DNA of 64,000 nucleotides, taken from positions 1 to 64,000 of the forward strand of contig JBAIAA010000435.1 in NCBI GenBank assembly GCA_037893245.1, written 5' to 3'. The stretch is from Crossaster papposus (lineage: Eukaryota > Echinodermata > Asteroidea > Velatida > Solasteridae). Shown piece after piece: positions 35,701 through 50,700 of the stretch. The translations under genes were made by a program, and so were the position numbers. The notes below the pieces were generated by a model, which was not told the origin of the DNA, ran no database searches, and saw only the letters and a list, made by a program, of their open reading frames with translations. Numbering within the stretch: position 1 is the first letter of the stretch; each line of letters starts with the position of its first letter.

Positions 35701-38700
35701 TGCCGAAAGAAAAAAAGCAAGACAAACTGCGTTTGTTTTCAACCAGCGTCGGGTACTTTTGTTCTTCTTGTTCTTGTTCTTTCTTTTTCGCGATAAAATT
35801 GAATTTTGTGCAACAATAGAATAGGCTATCTAGCGCAATTATTTTGCTTAATGCCTAGAATTAATTATTTAATTTTAAATATCTGAAAATGATGTATCTT
35901 ACCTTTAAGATACAAAAGATCGGTCGGTAAACCATATAATGTGTTATAGTCCGAACTCCGAAAATTTATTAATTCAAAGGTTCAATACAATTTACACTCC
36001 AGGGTCCATTAGTCAGTAGGGCATACATGAAATACGGTTCGTTTTGGTTTTTTTTGCAATTGTCTGAAGGTTCATTAGCCCGAAGATTCGATAATCCGAA
36101 AGTTCCTAACGAAGTTTCGGGTTATTAAAATAAACCTTTGGACTAACGAACCTTCCGACAAACGAACCTTCGAACGAACAAACGAACGAAACTTAAAGGG
36201 ATCGTATACGTTTGGTAATTACTCCAAACATTAATGGCAATACAAAATTACTTGGTAAGAAGTACAGCAGCTATGGATAGTATAATGCATTTTAGAAACT
36301 GTTCACTTTGAAGTACTGCGGTTATGGAAAACGATATCACTTGTTATCCCCAAACAATTTGAATCTGCGAAGCGTTACTGCAGTGACGTTTCTCAGATTG
36401 TGTATTCCAATGCAGATTATTCTTCCTGCGTCGACATAACCGCTCCAGATTTTCGGCAATATCTCACAATCGCTACCACCTTTTGAAATGAATTTTTTAC
36501 AGGTTCGTTTTATGGTATATATCTATAACTATATAGGATTGAAACAAACAATGGGTTCCAAAAACCAAACGTATACGACCCCTTTAAAACTATTATCGAG
36601 TCGTAACAATCAAAGAGACAAACAAAATATAATTGTGCTGACGGTTTACAAGTAGCAGATTTTGTCCCAAATGAACTTATAAATGGCTCATGCATGCATC
36701 TGTTTTAGTATTTTAGTATGTGTCTATGCGTTTGTATTGACCGGCAATCGTGGTCGTCGGACAAAAGAATATGGATTCAAACAATGGGTCCACGATTGAC
36801 ACAACGTCCACGATCTTTTCCCATGTACAAATCCTATGGCGATCATCAAAAAACGTTAGAGTATAAACAAAAGAGGGAAGACGGTCGGACAATACCCCGT
36901 CCACGATTGCCGGTCAAAACAGAGCTGTAATTGTGTGTGTGTGTGTATAACTGGCGGCTGCGTTGGCGTTTAGAGTCCACCTAATGGCCCTGTCACACTA
37001 GAACGTTTTAGGCCAACGCGTGAGTAGCGCGTTAAAAATAGTTGATACGCTGGCAAACGCTGAACTTCCACAGAAAAAGTCAAGTGGAACCGTGATTTCA
37101 GCGTGTCCATAACGCGTTGTTAACGGATTCAATGCGTTCGCCAGCGCGTGAGAAGCGCGTGAGAAACGCGTTAGTAACGCGCTCGACGACTGATGAACGA
37201 CTGCCCAGCGCGTGAGTAGCGTGTTTCAACGCGCGCCAGCGTACTGCAACGACCACATGGTTAGTTGTATAAAAAGCCGACGCGCTACTACACTAATGGC
37301 CCTGTCACACCAGAACGTTTTAGGCCAACGTGTTGGAATATCGGTAACACGCGGGTAAACGTTGACCAACGCTAGGCCAGCGTTCGCATCACGCTAAGCG
37401 CGTTACCCACACGCTGGAACACGCTGGAACACGCTGAGGCAAAAATACATTTTTCAACATACCTAAAATTTTCAGCGTTTGCCAGCGTGTGACTGCACAC
37501 GCTGGCGGCGCGCAGGATGGTCGTTACTCACGCGTCGAACGCGCTAGACGATCGTTATCAACCCACTACTCACACGCTGAGCGCGTTCCTCACACGATAC
37601 TCACGCGCTGGCATACGCTATGAACCCGTTATCAATCTGTATGGACAGGCTGAAATCACGGTTCCACTTGACTTTTTCTGTGAAAGTTCAGCGATTGCCA
37701 GCGTATCAACTATTTTTAACGCGCTACTCATGCATTGGCCTAAAACGTTCTGGGGTGACAGGGCCATAACCAGCGTGTCGCCAGAGTACGCCAGCGTGCG
37801 CCAGCGTGCGCCAGCGTGTGAGTAGCGGGTTGATAACGATCGTCTAGCGTGTTCGACGCGTGAGTAACAAACCTCCAACGCTCTGCCAGCGTGTGCAGTC
37901 ACACGCTGGCAAACGCTGGAAATTGTATGTATGTTGAAAAAAATATGTTTTCCTCAGCGTGTGACAGCATGTCCCAGCGCGTGAGTAACGCGCTCAGCGT
38001 GTTGCTAACGCTGGCCAAGCGTTGGTCAGCGTTTGTCAGCGTGTTGCCAAAATTACAACACGTTACTCACGCGTTGGCCTAAAATGGTCTGGTGTGACAG
38101 GGCCATTACCCGTTGCGTGGGGACGCGTAATTGGGTCACGTAAACTCCCTACAGAACGGAACCCTTATATTATGGTTTCACTATGGTAGACAGACGTCTG
38201 CATTCCCGTAATGATCTCATGGGCCCAAACTCACGACTGAAACAATGTGATAGGAACTTCCCAAGTACAGTATGCCTGGGAGCCAACTTGGGGAAAATAT
38301 GCCCACATTTCTCAGGTCGTGACGGAAATACGCTAACGAGCTGCGAGGGGTCCGGGTACGTGCACTAAACCTTATTAAAGGTAGTATACACCATTTTGCA
38401 GATATCGAAAATATTTACTACCGAATTATTCATAAATATCTTACTCATTTGAAAGTAAATAATGATTCTAGGCATCCAGCAAAATGATTGCGCTAGATAT
38501 CCTTTAATTATTCTGAAAAATATAATTTTATAAAGAAAAATTCGCGATCGCCGGACGGCGATCAAGAAATAACACAAATAACATAAGAATAACTGCTCGA
38601 CGCCGGTTGAAAACAAACGCTGGTTTGTGTGTGTTTTTCTCGGCATTCATGATTGTAAAACTTCGGACAGGTTAGTTAAACGATATTTACTCTAAAATAC

Positions 38701-41700
38701 AACCCCCCAAATCTACTCATTCATGATATTTCAAGCAATTACCAATGGTGTATCATGTGTCCGCGCTTTTTTTTTTTAATTTTCTCTTCCGAACGGTATT
38801 AAATGCAATATAACGTACTCAACGAACACAGTTTTAAAAAGTGTTTGATATCTGCAAATGGTGTATCCTACCTTTAATGCCATGTTGGGTAGAAATAAAG
38901 CTTTTATAAGTTTTTTTTTTTTTTAACAAGTGTGCCGAGAACGAGAACTTTTCCCCACATCGATCTCTGGGGCCTTCCCCCACACGTCGTTTTTCTTTTT
39001 TTTTTTTTCTTTCTTACCATCCATGATTGTAAAACTTTGGACAGGTCGACAATTATTACTCTAAAATATAACCTCCTCACGAAAATCCACTTATTCCTGA
39101 TAATTCAAGTAATTACCAATGGTGGTGCAAAATACGGTACCCTGGAGACGTGAACACAATGGGGACAATGGGAGTGAAAAGGTCTCCAAAGGGTAATTTC
39201 TATAGATGAATAGGTCTCCACTAGGAATTTCACGAATTAGATTTTAAAATGTTACTTAAATTACTCAAAAACTAGGGTTTGGGTGTGGGTTTAGGGTTGG
39301 TGTTTGGGTTAGGGTATGGTATATTGGGTCGAAATTTCAACCCAGGAAAATACTTGAAAAAAAAGTGCTCGACTTTCTAACCATTTTGTACACGAGAACA
39401 AAGCCATGTCTCGATCCACAGTGATACAAAATTTGCGAACGTGTGTATTCTACCTTTAATCTATGTCATTGACAAGCACGCACAGCGAGTCGCTTGTACA
39501 AAAATGTACATGTATATACATGTACATGTACACAATGTAGGCCCTATATGTACATAAATGTACATGTACAGTACATAAATGTACAGTACATAGATGTTTT
39601 TTTTGTGTGCGTTTGTTTATGGTGTAAATAGAGGACAAGCGCCTGGCGACACCAAGGTGAATTGGGGTTAGGGTTAGAATCGAGGACGTCCTCGATTGAG
39701 ATTCGTGTACAAAACCAATGAGAGCCGAGAGTACAAACAAAGGAAATTATCGAGAGGAACAAATTAAAGAAACTCCTCGATTTACACCATAAACAAACGT
39801 TGATGTTCATGTACATGCACGTGCGTCTATACCCACGGCGTTGTAAATACCTCCAATCTTGGATCCTATACTGCCCTCTTTTGTTTGTAGTTTTGGGAAG
39901 ACATATGTTTTGGACATGGATCTCCACAGATAGCTATCTTTAAAACAAGTGTTTCAACAGTAATTTGATTGGTTACATGAATGGCTGTAAATGCATGCGA
40001 TCCCACACTAGAGTCCTCATCTACAAAATTGTCTACAAAACAAGTTAGTAGTGTGATACACGCGAACGCCATTTCCTGATTAGGCATATCCATTTTGCCG
40101 AGGGGGGTGGACGCGAAAATAGTTTCTTTTTAAAGACTGCTAATGAATGCCCTTTGCCGCGAAAACTTGACCTCAGAGTCATTGAAGTTTCCCTTCCGAT
40201 ACGATACGTCAAAATCTGAACTGCCTCACGCACGTTTACCCCTCGTGTTGAAAAACAACAACCTGGTAAACATTCCCCCTTCCCCTAAAACAATCCCACA
40301 CAGGTGATAGAGTATGTATCAAATGCATGTCGAAGACCTAAATAGCAAACGGTATTATTATTATTACCTCCAAATAGGCACTTGGGGAGACAATCCCATA
40401 GAGATGTACACAAACTTAAAACAGTCCTAACTTGTTTACCCTAACCCTTTTCTCTATGATCTTCGAGATTTATGCTATTTAGACCAAAATCTGTCGTTCT
40501 AGGACAAAAATAACGTGTTTTAGGGTAGCTAGACACTTAGGGAGACACTGAAATGTCTCCCTAAGTGCCACTGTCTCCTTATTACCTAAACACTTATGCT
40601 AAATTATCTCCCCAAGTGCCTATTTGGTAGTCGTAACTGGTTAAAAATGTGAAACGTAATGCCAAAAGACAAGAAAGGTTAAGTTAAAGGGATCGTATAC
40701 GTAATTGGAACCCATTGTTTGTTTCAATCCTACATAGTTATAGATATATACCATAAAACTAACCTGTAAAAATTTTATTTTATAAGGTGGTAGCGATTTT
40801 GAGATATTGCCAAAAATCTGGAGCGGTTATGTCGACGCAGGAAGAATAATCTGCGTTGGAATACACAATCTGGGAAACGTCACTGCCGTATTAAACGCTT
40901 CTCAGATTCAAATTGTTGGGGATAACAAGTGATATCTGTTTCCATAACCGCAGTACTTCGAAGTGAAAAGTTTCTAAAAATGCATTATACTATCCAAAGC
41001 TGCTGTACTTCTTACCAAGTAAGTTTGTATTGCCATTAATTTGTTGAGTAATTACCAAACGTATACGATCTCTTTAAAGCTTGCTAACATAATAACAAAA
41101 ATAAACAAAATACATAAATAAATAGACATGGGGGATTTGATTCGCCCACATCTTGACGGTACGAAAGCACATAAATAGGCCCCATGGAAGGAAGTTTGGA
41201 ATGGATCATAACAAAAAATATGACGTGTATAAAAATAGAAACCCAACCGTGTCTAAAGACCATGAAGTTCCGAGAACATTACAACATGAAAGTGAAATGT
41301 TGTTGGTTGGAGCACGTTCCAATATTATACCTAAAGGGTGTTACTAGCCCTGTCATGCAGTGGCCCTGCCAATTACTGCGCGGTCACAACCGCAGCGTTA
41401 TGCATTACGCTTGATCATGGCCAAAACATGCACAGGTACGTATGTATGTACATGTACATGTACATGTACATAGACCATTTTCCAGTTTCTGTCAAAAATA
41501 TCCCATAGACTATACGGCCACACTGTGTGTTGGAACGAATGATCAAATAACATGTTGATCAACGATTCACCAATCGGTGGCGGCTTTGTTTTTTAAGGTG
41601 ATGTATATTACTAGCGAACTTATGTGATGTATTATGGCCAAAAAAAGCCAATTAAGAAGTTGTTTTGAACTTCTGCCGTCAACATAATAGACTGGCGCCG

Positions 41701-44700
41701 CATATCCTGTTTACAGCTCGAATATAACGACGAGAATATCAAAGTTGTTGAAAGACGTTAGGCAAGTGTGACTGAAATAAGACTAACAACTGTTCTTTTC
41801 TAAACCCGAACTTCATCTGTCACTGAAACCTGTTCACATTCTGGGGACAAAAACAAGTTGTTATCATGTGATTTGTAAGGCAAAACACGCGATGTCTCGG
41901 TTTAAAAGAAAACCGGAACGACTGCAGGTGAGTCTAACCTTGTAAAAATACAGTGGCATTTTCGTTTCTTCAGATCTACACCGTCAACAATTCCGGCGCA
42001 ATTACTGCCTAACGAGAAGTCATAAAACGCAAGATATGAGCTGTCCGACTTCATAATATAACTAGCTCGTTTCCCTACAGCACCGCACCGTACCCCCGCG
42101 GGCATGCACCGCCCGATCCGGTAGGTCACCCCTAGCACCGCAGCATGATACGCGGGCAGCAAATTGAATAACTAGTCCGACAAATCTTTCTAGATGTGTA
42201 CATGTTACAGGTATACTCCCTTAGGCCAAATCAATTAAAAAACATGTTTAGCGTCACCGCCCGCTTCCTTTTGGGGGCCGCCTCCTTTTTTCTTTTTTCT
42301 GTTTTGTTAAAGATCGTATTTTAGACTTTAGCATCACTGTGTACATGCTCTGGAAATATATTATTTGTTCTAATAGGAAGGCTAGGGTGTGACGTGTAGT
42401 CGTGTACGGTGCATACCCGTCTTGATCGACCCACATGAATTTTGATTTTTAATCGTGGGTGAACCATGTTTTAATTTTAAGTTGGAAGATAGGGTGTGAC
42501 ATGTTCACTATACATGACTCGAATTAAGATGTCAGGCAGCCATTTTGAAAAAAAAAAAAAAAAAAAGGGCCTCCTCCTTCCTTTTAAAAAAAAGGCATGA
42601 CGCTAAACACGTTTTTTAAAATTTTGGCCGCGATGCTTGAAGTCTAAACAGTGGAAGAAAATAAAACCCATGCAGCTCCGATAAACGGAACAAAAATCAA
42701 ACGGTACTCTAGCCTCGGATACTCTTCTACTTCCGAAGCATTTACAAGGATTTATTTCCTATTTATATTCCAGCTTAAATTAAATTATGGGATTACAGGG
42801 GGCGAGCTTTGCAGTCCCTGTGGGAATACTAGTGACCGCAATCTGTCACGCCCCTGGGGAGGGGACTGGTGTGGACACGCGAAGAACTCCCGTTTGATGG
42901 AAAGAAGGGTTGAATTTAACAACAAATAAAGTTAATTGTGTATATAGTTTACGATCTCGTTTCATACACTGTACACAATAATTGGGCACTGTTATTTGCC
43001 CAACAATAGTAAAATTTTATTAATTATTGGGTAATCATGTAAACATCGGCTACAGTGGATGTTTACCCGAATGTAAAAATCAACAGTGTAATAAAATTCT
43101 TCCCAATACAGTAGTTAAAGGTAGTATACACCATTTGCAGATATTCGAAAATTTTACTTGTTAAGAAATATCTTACTCTTATGAAAGTAAATACTGATTC
43201 TAGGCATCCAGCAAAATGATTGCGCTAGATATCCTGTAATTATTCTGAAAAATTGATTTTTATAAAGAAAAATTCGGGATCGCCGGACGGCGATCGCAAA
43301 CAAATATTATCGCGATATTTACTATAAAATACAACCCCCCAAATCTACTCATTCATGATAATTCAAGCAATTACCAATGGTGTATACTACCTTTAACATT
43401 TTCTCAGGATTGTGGGCAGTTATGTCGATCAACATTGGGCAAAATATCAACCCATTTTGACCAACTTTTTGTGTACAGTGTATATTAAGAAAACGAAAGA
43501 ACACGTTTATGTTTTTGAGACAACCATTAACCATTTGGCGATGATACACATTAGACCTGGGGCCAATTTCACGGAGCTGCTAAGCACAAAAATTTGCTTA
43601 GCACAAAAAAGTCTTGCTCATTAAAAATAAGTTATCAGCAAAAATTCGACGTGTTTTTCATGCTAAGCAAAAAACCAGCTAATTATCAATCAAAAACAAT
43701 AAAGATCACATGAAAACTTGGTCTGTAACCTTGTTTTTACCAAGGACAAATTTTCATGCTAAGCAAATTTGTGTGCTTAGCAGCTCCGTGAAATTGGCCC
43801 CATGTTGAATAACAGCAAGCTTAATTTTGTTTGAAGAGGGCAGGGTTTTGATTGATGAGGGGAAATTATGGGGTAAAACGGCGAAAAACAATCCATGACA
43901 GAAATGACAGGAACAAATAATTATGTCCCCGGGTGCGAAAAAAAGTTTTAACAAAATTACATTTTCTTTAAAGGTACTTATCAACATTACAAATGAAATC
44001 AGAAGATTCTGAGGAACAAATATTGCTTAAGGCTTCAAATGCCATTTTTTGTTATGCTGCTCTCACACTGTGGCGAATATTCTTGCGAATATGAATATTT
44101 GAATTTCGCGGTGAATTCGCCCAAAAATTGCGATTGGATAGTGAATATTTTCATCTCGGTCACCCGTCGGTCGTCCTCGGTCGTCCCTCGACCTCTCCTT
44201 AAATATCTTACGAATATATTACGAATGCTTACCAACGCTTGCCAATGCTTGCCAATGCCTTACGAATAGCTAACGAACGTTGCCAACGCTTACGCACGCT
44301 TTACCAACGTATTACCAATGGCTTACCAATGCTTACGAAAATCGACGGCGAATGACCATCTTCACAACATTCGCTGAAATTTAGGAAGCGCTTCCTAAAT
44401 TGACCGATCTTCGTAAGGCGAGGTGGAGAATGACTTGTGAACGTTCCGAATTTGTTACCAACGCTTACGAAGACACGGCGAATGTTGCAAAGTTTGAGCG
44501 ATTGTCAAATATGTTCATACGTAAGCACATTCGCTAGCATATTCGCCACAGTGTGAAAGCAGCATTAGAATTAACGGAACTTGAAACAAGAGGGTTCACT
44601 ATCACACGATTAATATTACCCACTGTGAAACCTTGACTTTCCAGTAAATAACGCGCAGTTCGTGGCTCATTTGAATTCCCCATTATATGAAGGGGTCAGC

Positions 44701-47700
44701 ATTTAGCTAGCAGACATCTGGGCAAATCTGATTTATAATCGTTCTAGCATTGACATCGCATCAAATGCCATTTACAGAAATATGCATTGCATGCAGTTTG
44801 ACACATGGAATGGATATAAAGGAGGATGTAGATTATAATGGAGGAATATTCAAGGCATCCAGAAGGCACGCCCTGCTAATACTAGCGGGGCCTTAAAGGT
44901 AGGATACACCATTGGTCATTGCTTGAATTATCATGAATGAGTAGATTTGGGGGGTTGTATTTTATAGTAAATATCGTTTAACTGAGCTGTCCGAAGTTTT
45001 ACAATCATGGATGCCGAGAAAAGCACGAAAAACAGCGGTTTTTTTCAACCGACGTCGAGCAGATATTCTTATGTTATCTTCTTTTTTTTTCGCGAATTTT
45101 TCATTATAAAATTATATTTTTCGGAATAATTACAGGATATCTAGCGCAATCATTTCGCTGGATGCCTAGAATCAATATTTACTTTCAAATTAGTAAGATA
45201 TTTCTTAATAAGTCGGTAGTAAATATTTTTGATATCTGCAAATGGTGTATCCTACCTTTAATGGCCCTGTCACACTAGAACGTTTTAGGCCAACGCGTGA
45301 GTAGCGCGTTAAAAATAGTTGATACGCTGGCAAACGCTGAACTTCCACAGAAAAAGTCAAGTGGAACCGTGATTTCAGCGTGTCAATAACGCGTTGTTAA
45401 CGGGTTCAATGCGTTCGCCAGCGCGTGAGAAACGCGTTAGTAACGCGCTCGACGACTGATGAACGACTGCCCAGCACGTGAGTAGCGCGTTCCAACGCGC
45501 GCCAGCGTACTGCAGCGACCACATGGTTAGTTGTATAAAAATCCGACGCGCTACTACACTAATGGCCCTGTCACACCAGAACGTTTTAGACCAACGTGTT
45601 GGAATTTCGGTAACACGCGGGTAAACGTTGACAAACGCTAGGCTAGCGTTTGCAACTCGCTAAGCGCGTTACCCACACGCTGGAACACGCTGTCACACGC
45701 TGAGGCAAAAATACATTTTTCAACATACCTAAAATTTTCAGCGTTTGCCAGCGTGTGCCTGCACACGCTGGCGGCGCGCAGGGTGGTCGTTAATCATGCG
45801 TCGAACGCGCTAGACGATCGTTACTAATGGCCCTGTCACACTAGAGCGTTTTAGGCCAACGCGTGAGTAGCGCGTTAAAAATAGTTGATACGCTGGCAAA
45901 CGCTGAACTTCCACAGAAAAAGTCAAGTGGAACCGTGATTTTAGCGTGTCCATAACGCGTTGTTAACGGATTCAATGCGTTCGCCAGCGCGTGAGAAACG
46001 CGTTAGTAACGCGCTCGACGACTGACGAACGACTGCCCAGCGCGTGAGTAGCGCGTTCCAACGCGCGCCAGCGTAATGCAACGACCACATGGTTAGTTGT
46101 ATAAAAAGCCGACGCGCTACTACACTAATGGCCCTGTCACACCAGAACGTTTTAGGCCAACGTGTTGGAATTTCGGTAACACGCGGGTAAACGTTGACCA
46201 ACGCTAGGCCAGCGTTCGCAACGCGCTAAGCGCGTTACCCACACGCTGGAACACGCTGTCACACGCTGAGGCAAAAATACATTTTTCAACATACCTAAAA
46301 TGTTCAGCGTTTGCCAGCGTGTGACTACACACGCTGGCGGCGCGCAGGATGGTCGTTACTCACGGGTCGAACGCGATAGACGATCGTTACCAACCCACTA
46401 CTCACACGCTGGCGACCGCTGTCGTATTTTTACTATAAATCAGTGATACGTTTCTCACACGCTGAGCGCGTTCATCACACGATACTCACGCGCTGGCATA
46501 CGCTATGAACCCGTTATCAACCTGTATGGACACTCTGAAATCACGGTTCCACTTGACTTTTTCTGTGAAAGTTCAGCGATTGCCAGCGTATCAACTATTT
46601 TTAACGCGCTATACTCATGCATTGGCCTAAAACGTTCTGGGGTGACAGGGCCATAACCAGCGTGTCGCCAGAGTACGCCAGCGTGCGCCAGCGTGTGAGT
46701 AGCGGGTTGATAACGATCGTCTAGCGTGTTCGACGCGTGAGTAACAAACCTCCAACGCTCCGCCAGCGTGTACAATCACACGCTGGCAAACGCTGGAAAT
46801 TGTATGTATGTTGAACAAAATATGTTTTCCTCAGCGTGTGACAGCATGTCTCAGCGCGTGAGTAACGCGCTCAGCGTGTTGCTAACGCTGGCCTAGCGTT
46901 GGTCAGCGTTTGCCAGCGTGTTGCCAAAATTACAACACGTTACTCACGCGTTGGCCTAAAATGGTCTGGTGTGACAGGGCTATTAGGGAGTGTAATCAGA
47001 CGATTCTTTCTCCCGTGTTCTAAGGTAATTTAAAGGGAGGAATCAGGATACAGCATTTGCAGATATCGAAAACATTTACTACCAAATTATTAAGAAATAT
47101 CTTCTTCTTTTTTTAAAGTAAATAATGATTGTAGGCATCCAGCAAAATGATTGCGCTAGATATTCTGTAATTGTTACGAAAAATTGACGGACGGCGATCG
47201 CAAAAAAACAAGAACAACATAAGAACAACTGCCCGACGCCTGTTGAAAACAAACGCCGTTTACTTGCTTTTCTCAGCATCCACGATTGTAAAACTTCAGA
47301 CAGGTCAGTTAAGCGATATTTACTATAAAATACAACACCCAAAATCCACCCATTTCTGATAATTCAAGCAATTACCAATGGTGTATCCTACCTTAAGAAT
47401 AGCATTCCCTTATTAATTTTAGTATTTTGACTATGGGCCGTTTGTGTCTCATCACGTTAACTTTGTCTGCGAGAGTCTCGGTACCAAACACTGACTAGTC
47501 TAGTCACAGACTCCCGTGTTTGAATTTCCCCAACTGTTATCTGCGTATTCGATTGAGCGGACGTTGAGGTCAACAAATTTTATTCTGTAATAGTCATCAA
47601 TTCGCAGTTTTTTTATTATTATGCTATACATTGGAATGCATTTTTTTCAAAATACACATTTATTGCCTTTGGTAGATGGGCCAAGTCATAATTATTATGC

Positions 47701-50700
47701 ATGTGTATAATGCAAAAGAAATGGAAACATAGGATGTTTGACATTTTGCCCGGATGTTCTCGTAAAATCTCGCACGATTTGAGGTAAACTTTCCCCCTCT
47801 ATTTTCCCCCCTAACTAATTATGTCTGCGGCTGACCACCCCTCACCCCTCCCGAAACTATGCAAAATGCACCAATAATTTGGCTTTAGAATGTGTTATTG
47901 CTCAAGGATTCAAGGTGAGATCTGCCGCAATAATTTTTGAAGGTAACGAAGCAAAACAGTTGGGTTTATTTTGCTTTCCATGCAGGGTCAGATGTCATGA
48001 CCTGTTTTCCGTGCATTAACTCTCAAATTTGTATCCTAGTGGAGACATCTCTTTGTTCTCGTGTACAAACTGCTTAAAAAGTCGGGCACCTTTTTCAAAA
48101 TGCTCCTATTTCAACCACAATTAATTCCCTGGGTTGAAATTTCGACCCAATATACCCTATATTATACCCTAACCCAAACACTAACCCTAACCCACATCCT
48201 AAACCTAGTTTTTGAGTAATTTGAGTACACTCCAAAAATCTAATTCGTGAAATTCCCAGTGGAGACATATTCATCTATAGAAATTTACCCTCCGGAGACC
48301 TTTTGTCTCCATTATACACATTGTGTTCAGGTCTCGAGAGGGTACCGAATTTCAGATCAATCGAACAAAGGTTGGGACACACACACACACCGTTTGTTTA
48401 TGGTGTAAATCGAGGAGTTTCTTTTGTTCCTCTCAATAATTTCCTTTGTTTGTACGTTTTCCGACGGCTCTCGTTGGTTTTGTACACGAATCTCAATCGA
48501 GGACGTCCTCGATTCTAACCCTAACCCCAATTCACATTCGTGTCGCCAGGCATGTGTCCTCCATTTACACCACAAACAAACGCACGCACACAAGTGGGTA
48601 AATGCCGTCAATAGGGGACGGGGCATTGTCCGACCGTCTTCCCTCTTTTGTTTGTACTCTAACGTTTTCGGATGATCGCCATAGGATTTGCACACGAGTC
48701 TGAATCGGGGACCTTTGCGGAATAGGGGACCCCATTGTTCCCTTTGTCATACGTCCCCTATTTCAATCAAAAACAAACGCATACACACAGTATGTATAAA
48801 ATCACTTTGCTGCACAAAAACATTTTGACAAAAAAATGGTTACTTCAGAACACGACGAATCGACAATCTCTTTAAATTAACTGGTACCTGTAACCCGCTA
48901 TGCTTTTGCATTATGATGAACATGTTTACCTTGAAGGAACAAAATTGTCAAATCTTCATGCGCACATAGTACATGCGCATTGCCGACAGAGCGTCTTGGT
49001 CATGACCAAAGGCAACACAACTAATGCCGCCTGTAGGATTATTCGGTATCCTTTAAGCCGGTTGAGTGAATATTTAGTCTGTCCTGAATCCGAGAGTCAG
49101 TTTGAGAACTCATGCAACAACAAACAATACGAATCAACACCAATTGGAGCACTTTAACGTAGGCTTAATGGCTATATCTAGGCGTTGGACTCTAGTTGCT
49201 AAAAAAACAAGCGCTGTGGGCCGTGAAGAAAGTCCTCAGGGTGCACTAGCCTAATTCATGTCCCATTGAAAACAGTGTAAAATCAACAATGTTCTGGACT
49301 AAGTTTCATGCACACTGACATCACTGGGGTTTCACAAACAACAATCAGATTATTGTCTTGGTCTTTATCTTTCCATTTCTTTTCAATTTTTAGTGGGTTA
49401 GCCAATTACATTTTTTAATATTCACACCAAAAGAAACCCACCTCCCGAAAAGGGATACTTTCCGAGCCTGCAGACAGCCATTTTACAAATGGCATCCCTC
49501 CACGTTCTAAGGCAATTAGGACCCTTTTTATAACCGTAATTTTGTCAAGTCTGCCCTCAGATTGAAGCTCAAAAACCAGGGAGTTGATCCCATGCTATAT
49601 TTACACACTCCCACCATTTTTTTTTAGCAAACGGCCTCCTTTTTTAAAAGAAACTGTGGGGGCACATTTCATGCTAATGAAACCGCGTAGAAATTCTCCC
49701 TTCAATTAGGGTAGTGCACCCCTCAGGCCCGCCAGCAGAGGTCAAGGGTTACCTGCCTTTTTTTAAACGCCAAAATAAGATTAGGTTATTAATACTACCC
49801 AAGACAAAATGCAGTTGTCACCAATCAGTCATCTTAGATTTCCTGCAAACACCTTATTGAGTTTATGACAGGTGAAGGTTGCTGATTCTTGTGATGTTTT
49901 TTTTTTGTGGAAGCCGATTCGGTGGTATAACCGATTCCAACAGGTGACGTGACCACATTCCCCCTGTGCAGCGGCAGCGATTTCTCGTCAGCGTTGGGGG
50001 GGGGGGGGGGGGGGGGGGGACCACGACCAATAACGACTTTGATGCGTAGTTGTGCAATGGCGTCACCCTTATTGTATTTGTTCAATTTGTTTTATTGTTA
50101 TCAACCACGTACGAAGTATAGCAATCAGGTATGGTATTAATGACTTCTTCAATAAAACGCTCATTTAAATCATTCTTTTTAAAGGTAGTATACACCATTG
50201 GTAATTGCTTGAATTATCATGAATGGGTAGATTTCGAAGGTTGTAATTGTTATAATTGTCCGGCGATCGCGAAAATTTCTTTATAAAGTTATATTTTTCG
50301 GAATAATTACAGGATATCTAGTGCCATCATTTGGCTGGATGCCTGCAATCATTATTTACTTGCAAATGAGTAAAATATTCCTTAATAATTCGGTAGTAAA
50401 TATTTTCGATATTTGCAAATAGTGTATACTACTTCTCCATGCTTTAATGACCCTTTTTAGTAAACCAACCAAATAAAGTAAAATAAACTTACTCTTTTTG
50501 CAGGACTCTTTTTGAAGAATCGTCGAATGTCCATCTTAAGCTTGTTGATTTAACTAAGCCAGATTGTACATACTGCTGCTATTAATGTTCTTAGTGCGGG
50601 TGGGGTTGTTCATCCGCGTTGTTGATCAAACTTTATAGAGGGTAAGCTGTGTGTACATTATACCCTGGCTCAGGACCAGTCGTTCACCAATAAAGAAATA

